Origin: Streptomyces mirabilis
GTDB lineage: Bacteria; Actinomycetota; Actinomycetes; Streptomycetales; Streptomycetaceae
DNA: 64,000 nt
Reading direction: 5' to 3'
Assembly: GCF_018310535.1 (NCBI RefSeq)
Contig: NZ_CP074103.1
Location: forward strand, 1 to 64,000
In this document: positions 16,904-23,968 of the stretch, piece by piece
How positions within the stretch are numbered: the stretch's first letter is position 1
How the letters are laid out: every line of letters begins with the position of its first letter
The notes under the pieces: generated by a model
The model's input: the letters and a program-made list of their open reading frames with translations, nothing else
Database searches by the model: none
What the model was told of the DNA's origin: nothing
Translations under genes and position numbers: made by a program

Positions 16904-16981
16904 GTGCTCCCGACTTCCCCCGTGCCCGCTCCGGCTGACGCCGCGGCGCCGCCCACCCTGCCCGCGGACGGTGGGCGATGA
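16904..16981 (+). CDS. 25-residue leader peptide
   Basis: A GTG preceded by TGGAGG opens a 25-codon Pro/Ala-rich frame (VLPTSPVPAPADAAAPP...). Its TGA overlaps the ATG of the next gene as ATGA. The strong ribosome site and the overlap suggest that it is translated and couples expression of the membrane protein downstream. It is the first reading frame after promoter copy C. Confidence 0.5.
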   Translation: MLPTSPVPAPADAAAPPTLPADGGR

Positions 16982-17463
16982 CCACGACCGACCTCATCGA
17001 CGGCGTCATCGGCTTCACCGGGGACCTTCCCGCTCACGCCGAACAGCTGGCGAACTCGGTGATGGCCAACGCCTGGTGGGTCGCCCTGGTCGCCCTGGTC
17101 GTCGGCGGTGTCGCTGCCGCGGTCCGCTGGGCCCTCTCCCGCGGCCCGATGTCCAAGCGAACGGCCCTGGAAGTGCTGCCGACCACAGGCTTCGACCCGA
17201 AGCCGGAAGAGGTCATCCGCTTCGGGCACCAGATGGCCCGCGCGCACAAGAGCGTGTCGCGCTGGCTCGTCACCTCGACCCGCACCAGCGCCCTCCGCGT
17301 CCGCTTCACCTGCTCCGACGGAGCGCTGTCCATGAGGGTCGAGGGCCCGGACCGAGCGATGTCGGTGCTGCGCCACCAGGGCTACGCCCAGGTCGAGATG
17401 AGGCCCGTGGAGGCCGACGGCCGTGCTGCACGCGAACAGCCGCAGATCCGGCTCGGCTCCTGA
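16978..17463 (+). CDS. Membrane-anchored transfer accessory protein
   Basis: The 161-residue protein has a hydrophobic N-terminal segment (WWVALVALVVGGVAAAVRWAL), then a soluble domain with no motif I recognise. It is translationally coupled to the leader peptide and lies directly upstream of the coupling-ATPase gene. A membrane-tethered partner of the coupling ATPase is the likeliest role (inference). Confidence 0.6.
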   Translation: MTTTDLIDGVIGFTGDLPAHAEQLANSVMANAWWVALVALVVGGVAAAVRWALSRGPMSKRTALEVLPTTGFDPKPEEVIRFGHQMARAHKSVSRWLVTSTRTSALRVRFTCSDGALSMRVEGPDRAMSVLRHQGYAQVEMRPVEADGRAAREQPQIRLGS

Positions 17464-17494
17464 CGCCCCGACGCACACCACAGACAGGTAGATC

Positions 17495-19981
17495 ATGACC
17501 ATCGCACCAGACCCGACCGTCGCACCGCCGGTCGATCTCGCCAAGCCGGATGCGGACGTCCGCGACACGCCGGCCACCCGGGAGATGCACTACGCCCGCG
17601 CGGAGCTGGCCCTGGCCCTTCCTGACCACCTCGCCCTGCGCGAAGTGCCGCTCACCCCGGACCCGCTCGAGGCCCTGGCGAACGCGGTCGCCGACGTCCG
17701 CGAGGATCTCGGCGAGAGCGCCGACGTCATGCTGGACCTCGTTCCCGTCGCCCCGAACCGGGTCGGCAGCCGCCGCCGGCGCCTGCTCGCCCAGGCCCGC
17801 CGCAACCCGTCCGACGGTCCGGCCATACCCGGCATGCCGCAACAGCGCACCAACCGGTTCGGCTTCGACCTCGGCGCCGTCATGTCCGAGATCGCCACCG
17901 AGATGAAGGGCAACCAGGGCGGCGGCGCCCGGCAGCGGCAGCACCACCAGCAGCAGCGCACCCACCGCGTCGCCGACATGAAGGCCGCGATGGGCAAGCT
18001 CGCCCCTGGCGCCGAGCCGGTCTTCTCCATGCAGCTGCTCGTCCGCACCTGCGCACGCGATGAGTACCGGGCCCGGATGCTGCTGGACCAGATCCTCGCC
18101 GCCCTGGAGCCGTGGTCCGGCGACAACCACCTCCGGCCCGTCGGCCTCCACCTCGGAGTCACCCGCGTCCGTTCGGACCACTGGTTCTACCGGAGCAAGT
18201 TCGACCGCCGCTTCGAGACCGGACTCTTCGTGCCGCGCCGGCACTCCTGGGTGACCGCCCAGGAGATCGCCGGCCTGCTCAAGCCGCCCACCAAGCACAA
18301 CAACGCCCCCAACATCACCCGCTCGGGCGGGGTCGTGCCGCCCCCTCCGGCGGCCCTCCCGACGTGGACGGGACAGCAGGGCCTGCTCCCCCTCGGCTGG
18401 GTATCCAAGTCCGGCGGCGGCGAGCGCCTGGCCGGCGTCCCGCTGAAGTACCTGCTGTTCGCGTTGTTCCTCGGCAAGTCCGGCTTCGGCAAGACCGAGA
18501 TGTCGCTGGTCCAGGCGATCGCCCTGGCTCACAACGGGTTCGGCGTGCTCTTCCTCGACCCACACGGCGACGGCTGGACCCGCGCGCGCCCGTACCTGGC
18601 GCACAAAGAACTGGCCGACCGGATCTGGGAAATCGACCTCACGTCCCCGGAGCTCGACAAGTTGGTCGGCTCCTGGAATCCGCTGTCCATGGAGCGCCGG
18701 CGCGAGTCGGAGATCCCCGACCTCGTCCAGTACATCGTCACCGGCTTCGCCGCGGCCCTGAACTGGAGCGACAGCGCCGGCCGAGCGAAGACCATCCTCA
18801 CCAGGGCGGTCGAGTCCCTGGTCTACCTGTCGTGGCACGTCTGCCGCGCCGGGCGGCCCGAGCTGGCGCCCACCGTCTTCCAGATCCGTACGATCCTCAC
18901 CGACGCGGTCTGGCGCACCAACGTGCTGCCTTACCTGCCCAAGGACATCCGGGACTTCTGGGAGAACGTCTTCCCGAGCTACAGCAAGGAAGCCGTACCG
19001 GTCGTCACCAACATCATCGAGCGCCTGTCGTCCAGCAACGCGATCAAGGCGTTCCTCGGGTCGAGCCGGTCGACGTACGACATCCGGCACGCCATGGACA
19101 CCGGCAAGATCGTCTTCGTCTGCCCCGCTGGCACCGGCGACGTCGACCGCATCATCAGCTCCCTGCTGATCTACGACCTCTTCCGCGCCGGCCTCTCACG
19201 ACGAGACACCCCGCCCGACCAGCGCCGCGACTTCTATACCTTCATCGACGAGCTGACCAGCGTGGACGGCGCGTCCAAGGGGACCCTCGCCCAGATCACC
19301 GAGCAGCTGCGCAAGTACAACGTGAAGTTGCTCGCCATGACGCAGATGGCGCAGCGGCTGAGCGCCACCACCAGGCAGGGTCTGCTGCAGAATCTGTCCA
19401 TCCTCTCGACGACGGCGTCCGACGTCGACGAGGCGACGCTGGTCACCCGACGGTGGGGAAAGAAGGTCTCCCCCGACACGATCGTCCAGCTCAACCGGTA
19501 CAACTACGTGATGTCGGTGACGCTCGACGGCGGTACGAGCGACCCGTTCCGTGTCCGCGGTGCCTCGGTGGAGGACCTGTACGGCGACTACTTCCGGCCG
19601 CAGAACGAGGAGCGGCTGGCACGGGCCATCGACGAGAACCTGCAGCGCCGCTCGGTGCGCGACATCCTCACCGACCTGCGCCGGCTGGACCTGAGGCTGC
19701 GCCGGTTCATCGTCACCCTCGATGTTCCGCCGGACGACGACGATCCCACCGGCGCCGATGTGCCGCCCGACGAGCCCGACTTCGACGAAGCCGCACCTGC
19801 GGACGACGAAGGCTCCGGTGGACCGACCGATGGCACGGTGTCCACCGGTGGGCCCGCCAAGCCTCGGGTCCACGACAGCGAAGGCACCCTAATCAGCGGC
19901 GAGCAGCCGGATCCGGCTGACGAGACCCCGAACAACGTGCACCCGATCAATCCCCACCAGAACCAGTCGAGGCTCGGATGA
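17495..19981 (+). CDS. Coupling-type conjugation ATPase (VirD4/TraG-like)
   Basis: This 828-residue protein has Walker A (GKSGFGKTEMS, about residue 328), the adjacent LFLDPHGDG, and a Walker B (FYTFIDELTS, about residue 578). This pattern is seen in VirD4/TraG-like and HerA-type ATPases. The N-terminal third is soluble and lacks clear membrane helices, so membrane attachment may come from the coupled upstream protein. The C-terminal 90 residues are acidic and Pro-rich. It probably brings the DNA-relaxase complex to the channel. The stop overlaps the ATG of the relaxation protein. Confidence 0.75.
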   Translation: MTIAPDPTVAPPVDLAKPDADVRDTPATREMHYARAELALALPDHLALREVPLTPDPLEALANAVADVREDLGESADVMLDLVPVAPNRVGSRRRRLLAQARRNPSDGPAIPGMPQQRTNRFGFDLGAVMSEIATEMKGNQGGGARQRQHHQQQRTHRVADMKAAMGKLAPGAEPVFSMQLLVRTCARDEYRARMLLDQILAALEPWSGDNHLRPVGLHLGVTRVRSDHWFYRSKFDRRFETGLFVPRRHSWVTAQEIAGLLKPPTKHNNAPNITRSGGVVPPPPAALPTWTGQQGLLPLGWVSKSGGGERLAGVPLKYLLFALFLGKSGFGKTEMSLVQAIALAHNGFGVLFLDPHGDGWTRARPYLAHKELADRIWEIDLTSPELDKLVGSWNPLSMERRRESEIPDLVQYIVTGFAAALNWSDSAGRAKTILTRAVESLVYLSWHVCRAGRPELAPTVFQIRTILTDAVWRTNVLPYLPKDIRDFWENVFPSYSKEAVPVVTNIIERLSSSNAIKAFLGSSRSTYDIRHAMDTGKIVFVCPAGTGDVDRIISSLLIYDLFRAGLSRRDTPPDQRRDFYTFIDELTSVDGASKGTLAQITEQLRKYNVKLLAMTQMAQRLSATTRQGLLQNLSILSTTASDVDEATLVTRRWGKKVSPDTIVQLNRYNYVMSVTLDGGTSDPFRVRGASVEDLYGDYFRPQNEERLARAIDENLQRRSVRDILTDLRRLDLRLRRFIVTLDVPPDDDDPTGADVPPDEPDFDEAAPADDEGSGGPTDGTVSTGGPAKPRVHDSEGTLISGEQPDPADETPNNVHPINPHQNQSRLG

Positions 19982-20994
19982 ACATGCCCCTTGCCGAGTC
20001 GCCCGCGACGGCGGCGCCGACGCGCAGCTTTCACACGCTCGGCCGCGAAATCCTGGAACTGCTGTACCAGCACCGAGTGCTGTCCACCCCGCAACTGCAT
20101 GTGCTGCTGACCCTGCCCGAGAAGCGGCCGGGCCGTCCCGTGTACCTGCGCTGGCAGCTCGGCGAGCTGCACCAGGCCGGGCTGGTCGACCGGATCCGGG
20201 CACACGGACCCGGCGGCCGCGGGCGCGTCCAGAGCCAGCCGTTCCTGTGGTTCCTCACCGAAGCCGGCGCCGCGTCGGTGGAGGAAGCCGGAGAGCTGCC
20301 CTCCCGGCCCTACCGGGTGTCGCCCGAGTCGGTCGCCGGGGCCCGTCAGGCGCACACGCTCGGCGTGAACGAGGTCGGGGTGGCCTTCGTCGAGTGGGCA
20401 CGCCGCCTCGGCCACGAGTGCGGTCCGCTGGACTGGACCCCGGAGGTCGCCAACCGGATCCGTGACGGGCAGCGCCGCTTCGAGGACGACCACGTCATCA
20501 GCGACGCCGTCCTCAACTACGTGCATATGGAGCGCGGTGGCCGGCGCACGATGCTCAGCTTCTTCGTCGAGTTCGACCGCGCCACGATGACCTCCGCGCG
20601 GCTCGCCGCGAAGCTCCAGGCCTACGGCCGGCTGTACGAGTACGTCCCGCAAAGTGCGGACCGCACGCGACGGACCCCGAACGCGACGCGGCCGGCGTGG
20701 ATGTACAACTACCCGGTCTTCCCCCGGGTCCTGGTGATTCTCGACGCGGCGCCGCCGAAGGCCGGGGAGCCGGACCGGCGCCCGCAGCGGCTGGCCGCGC
20801 GCACCGAGGACCTCTACACCCGCGCCGCGGCGGACGTCCGTCTCAGCCGGCTCAAGGGCGACATCCACATCGGCGTCACCACCCTGCAGCAACTCCAGGA
20901 GCACGGGCCGTTCGCCCCGATCTTCACCCCGCTGCTGAGCGGCACGCAGTCCGCCCGCCCCGCCCCTACCGACCTCTACCTCGCCACGAAGTGA
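19978..20994 (+). CDS. Replication-relaxation family protein
   Basis: This 338-residue protein begins with a winged-helix segment (LELLYQHRVLSTPQLHVLLT ... YLRWQLGELHQAGLVDRI). It continues with a nuclease-like portion that includes HTLGVNEVGVAFVEWARR and FFVEFDRATM. This matches the replication-relaxation family of actinobacterial plasmids and ICEs, proposed to act on DNA at replication or transfer start. It overlaps the coupling-ATPase stop by four bases. No classical relaxase HUH motif is visible anywhere in the window, so this is the best relaxase candidate. Confidence 0.75.
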   Translation: MNMPLAESPATAAPTRSFHTLGREILELLYQHRVLSTPQLHVLLTLPEKRPGRPVYLRWQLGELHQAGLVDRIRAHGPGGRGRVQSQPFLWFLTEAGAASVEEAGELPSRPYRVSPESVAGARQAHTLGVNEVGVAFVEWARRLGHECGPLDWTPEVANRIRDGQRRFEDDHVISDAVLNYVHMERGGRRTMLSFFVEFDRATMTSARLAAKLQAYGRLYEYVPQSADRTRRTPNATRPAWMYNYPVFPRVLVILDAAPPKAGEPDRRPQRLAARTEDLYTRAAADVRLSRLKGDIHIGVTTLQQLQEHGPFAPIFTPLLSGTQSARPAPTDLYLATK

Positions 20995-21028
20995 CCGGCC
21001 GCGCCCCGGCCCTGAAGGAAGCAGCACC

Positions 21029-22375
21029 ATGACCAGTACCTCGCTCGAGGCTCCGCCCGACGGCGGGAGCATGATCCGGCTCACCGAGATCCTGCACCGC
21101 AGCGTCAAGCTGCGGCAGCGGCGGTTCGAGATGCTGCCGCTGCGCGGCCAGGGTGCACCCTTCACCGAGCCCCACGCCCGCAACCCCTCCGACTCCCTGC
21201 CTCCGTCCGAGCTCGCCGACCTCATCTCCTCCATGTCCGTCATCGGCCTCCTGGAGCCGGTCTTGGCCGAGGAGATCGTCGTCGACGGGAAGGCGCCGAC
21301 GATCCGTCTGGTCACGGGGGAGCGCCGACTGCGTGCGATGCGCTGGGGCGCCGTCAACCGGCCGGACAACCCGCACTTCGAGGCCCTGCCCGCCGTGCTC
21401 TGCCCGGGTCCCTTGTCCGAAGAGGAGCGTCACATGTGGCGCTTCGTCGAAAATTTCGCGCGTGAGCCTCTTCGGCCCGGCGAGCAGGCCGCCGCCCTGC
21501 TGTACCAGCGGTGCGCCATCCTGGTCGGCAAGCTCCTCAAGGCCGGCAAGCCCGTGCCCCAGGAGGTCTACGCGATTCCCGACCCGGCAGAGCGGTTCCA
21601 CGCTCTGGAGAAGATCCGCGGCACCGACAGTGCATGTGCCGCTCCCTGGAGCGAGGTGCTCGACCGGCTCGGGCTGCAACTCAACGAGCGCAAGGCCGGC
21701 GAGCTCGTGCGTGCGTTCCGCGCGCTGCCGCGTGACCTCACCGAGGAGATGGACGAGGCGGCGATCCGCCTGAACACGCGGATCAAGTTCGCCGAGCTCC
21801 GCAATGGCCGGGCACAGGCTGCCGAAGGCATTTGGGCCGCACTGAAGTCCTCGAAACGGCTCCACCTGCTGCCGACCGCCGTGAACGTCGGCTTGGAGGA
21901 GCCCGAGCTTGACCCAGAAGAGGTCATCACCGAAGCCGAGGAGCGTCAGGAAGCGGCGAACGCCGGCCGCCGGGCGAAGCTCACCCGGGTCCTGAGCAGC
22001 CCAGAAGCTCAGAAGGAATCCGAGGACGGCGAGGACGACGCCGCCCCGTCGGCAATCGGCCAGGAAGGGCCGGCCGAGGTCTCGGTGGCGGAGGGTACGG
22101 CGCAGCTGGCACCGGCGTCGGCGGCCGAGGCCGGCACGGCGGCGCTGTCAGCCGACGACGCCCCCAGCCGCCCGGCCGTGGAGACCGACACGATCCGCAC
22201 CGCCCTGGACGGAATCCGCGGCCTGCTGGTCGAGGTCCGCGCCGGCAAGGAGATCGCGCGTTACGACCGCGGTTCCCTGCGTCTCGCCCTGCGCGAGCTC
22301 AGTACCCACCTCGACGACGCCCCCGCCGGCGAGACAGACCACGACGCGATGAACGAAGGAAGCGAAGCCGCATGA
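21029..22375 (+). CDS. ParB-like partition/nuclease-domain protein
   Basis: The 448-residue protein contains the ParB box signature GERRLRAMRWG (about residues 97-107), after LADLISSMSVIGLLEPVL. A helical region and a long acidic, Ala-rich C-terminus follow. ParB proteins bind centromere-like sites and partition plasmids. No ParA is visible in this window, so the protein could also be a ParB-fold regulator of transfer. The stop overlaps the next ATG. Binding sites could be the 14-bp repeats at 4971-5040 (speculation). Confidence 0.75.
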   Translation: MTSTSLEAPPDGGSMIRLTEILHRSVKLRQRRFEMLPLRGQGAPFTEPHARNPSDSLPPSELADLISSMSVIGLLEPVLAEEIVVDGKAPTIRLVTGERRLRAMRWGAVNRPDNPHFEALPAVLCPGPLSEEERHMWRFVENFAREPLRPGEQAAALLYQRCAILVGKLLKAGKPVPQEVYAIPDPAERFHALEKIRGTDSACAAPWSEVLDRLGLQLNERKAGELVRAFRALPRDLTEEMDEAAIRLNTRIKFAELRNGRAQAAEGIWAALKSSKRLHLLPTAVNVGLEEPELDPEEVITEAEERQEAANAGRRAKLTRVLSSPEAQKESEDGEDDAAPSAIGQEGPAEVSVAEGTAQLAPASAAEAGTAALSADDAPSRPAVETDTIRTALDGIRGLLVEVRAGKEIARYDRGSLRLALRELSTHLDDAPAGETDHDAMNEGSEAA

Positions 22376-23487
22376 CCAGTGTTTCCCTGCCCATCCCGAC
22401 CGTCGGCGTTCCCCTGCCCGGCCGGGGATGCGACTGCAACAGCTGCGCCTTCTACGCCGGCCCGGACGGTCGGGGAGGCCCGGCCACCGTCGAGCCGCTG
22501 TGCACCGGCCAGAACTCGGACTGCCGGTTCTGCGGGTGCGCGGCGGCCGAAGCTGACGCTCCGGCGAACGCGTGCGTGACCCGGAAGTGCCCGATCCGGT
22601 GCGGGAGCCGGACCGACATAGCCGGGTGGATGGCCGACGTCGGCGGCACCCTGACCTTCGACGACATCACCGTCGACAGCACCCTGCCCGCCGGCTTGCC
22701 GTCCTTCATCCCCATGACTGACGGCAGCGCCATCACCAAGCTCGACACCAGCTTGAACTGGCCGGCCTACGGGGTCGGGCTGCGGCGCGTCTTCTCCCCG
22801 GACACCCACACGCTCTACAAGCGCTTCACCGAGCAGACCGCACGCCAGGCCCTCGCCCTCGGGGACCACCAAAAGGCCGTCCTGGTCGGCTACGGCGAGG
22901 ACCCCCTCGTCGAGGCCTTCTGGACCCGCCGCGAACGCGACAGGCTCGTCGAGCGAATCGCTGAGCAGGAGTGGGACCTGGTGCTCTCGTGCAACTACAG
23001 CATCTACGGCGACTGGCCCCGCACCGAGCACCTGCTGAACATGCGCCGCAGCCTGATGCTCGCCCAGGAGTTCGCAGAGGCCGGCGTGAACGTCGTACCG
23101 AACGTGTACTGGTTCCGGCTGGAGGACCTCCAGCGCTACCTCGCCTGGATCGAGGACACCCAGCCGGCGGGCATCGCCATCAACGTGCAGACCGTCCGCG
23201 ACAACGCCGACTGGGACAGCTGGGAGCGGCCCGGCCTGCACTGGCTTGCCGAGCATCTGCCCGAGGACATGCCGGTCTTCCTCACCGGCCTGTCCCGAGC
23301 CAACCGCATCGCCGAGATGGCCGAGATCTTCGGTCCCCGGTTGACCTTGATCTCCCAGAACCCGCATCAGTACGCCCTGCACGGCGCGATCATGACCCCC
23401 AACGGTCGCGAGGATGTCCACGCCCGAAGCGAGGACGCCTTCGCCGCCACGGTCCAGTACATGGCCTCGCTCCTGCCGAACCGCTGA
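22372..23487 (+). CDS. DUF4417-like cysteine-rich protein
   Basis: This 371-residue protein begins with a cysteine-rich segment (GCDCNSC, CTGQNSDCRFCGC, CVTRKCPIRCGS; about residues 21-80) that looks metal-binding. The C-terminal 220 residues (DLVLSCNYSIYGDWPRTEHLLNMRRS ... GINVQ ... PVFLTGLSR) look like the TIM-barrel-like DUF4417 found in phage and plasmid proteins. The biochemical role is unknown. It is coupled to the ParB-like gene and ends the second transfer operon, immediately before promoter copy D. Confidence 0.6.
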   Translation: MTSVSLPIPTVGVPLPGRGCDCNSCAFYAGPDGRGGPATVEPLCTGQNSDCRFCGCAAAEADAPANACVTRKCPIRCGSRTDIAGWMADVGGTLTFDDITVDSTLPAGLPSFIPMTDGSAITKLDTSLNWPAYGVGLRRVFSPDTHTLYKRFTEQTARQALALGDHQKAVLVGYGEDPLVEAFWTRRERDRLVERIAEQEWDLVLSCNYSIYGDWPRTEHLLNMRRSLMLAQEFAEAGVNVVPNVYWFRLEDLQRYLAWIEDTQPAGIAINVQTVRDNADWDSWERPGLHWLAEHLPEDMPVFLTGLSRANRIAEMAEIFGPRLTLISQNPHQYALHGAIMTPNGREDVHARSEDAFAATVQYMASLLPNR

Positions 23488-23489
23488 AA

Positions 23490-23550
23490 CTTCTTCGCCC
23501 GCACTGTCACACCGGCGGCTCCTCCCACACCTGTAGCAGGTGAAAGCACC
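23490..23550 (+). promoter_or_regulatory. Backbone promoter/operator element, copy D
   Basis: TGTCACACC-N13-ACACCTGTAGCAG starts only bases after the DUF4417-like gene. The next gene starts at 23567, about 27 bases after GTAGCAG, and its ribosome site GGGAGGA fits a short leader. This places the transcription start just after the GTAGCAG block. Confidence 0.75.
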
Positions 23551-23566
23551 TACGGGAGGAGCCTCC

Positions 23567-23968
23567 ATGACGACCGACACCAACCACCCTGATGCCGAGA
23601 CAGCGCAGACGCCGACGGCCGCTCCGGCCTGGCGGCTGTGGATCCTGCTCGTCTGGCACCCCGCGCTCGGCCTTCCGGTCGACCCCGTCGCCGTTCTCGG
23701 CCTCGACGAGGGCCAGCAGCAGGCCGCACCGGTCGTGCGCTGGGTCCCACTGGTCTACGAGGCGGCCGACCCCTGGCGAGAGCGCCTGAGCGCGCCCACC
23801 ACCAGCCAGGACATCGAACGCTGGATCGCGCAGTCCGGCGGCGTGTGCGCGATCGAGCCCGCAGATGTTCCCGATGGCGCGCTTGACCTCACCCATGCCG
23901 CCGACCTCGTCCTGGATGAACTGCTCGCCGAGGTCATCCCTGCGCTTCCGCCGCGGGGTGACGGCTGA
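23567..23968 (+). CDS. Hypothetical protein opening the large-protein operon
   Basis: The protein has 133 residues from the ATG that follows GGGAGGA; a longer frame from GTG 23540 overlaps the promoter element and is unlikely. It contains WRLWILLVWHPALGLPVDPVAVLGLDE and ends with an acidic, Leu-rich helix. It has no known family. Its stop overlaps the start of the kinase-like gene (TGATG), so it may be a chaperone-like partner for that product (speculation). Confidence 0.6.
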   Translation: MTTDTNHPDAETAQTPTAAPAWRLWILLVWHPALGLPVDPVAVLGLDEGQQQAAPVVRWVPLVYEAADPWRERLSAPTTSQDIERWIAQSGGVCAIEPADVPDGALDLTHAADLVLDELLAEVIPALPPRGDG

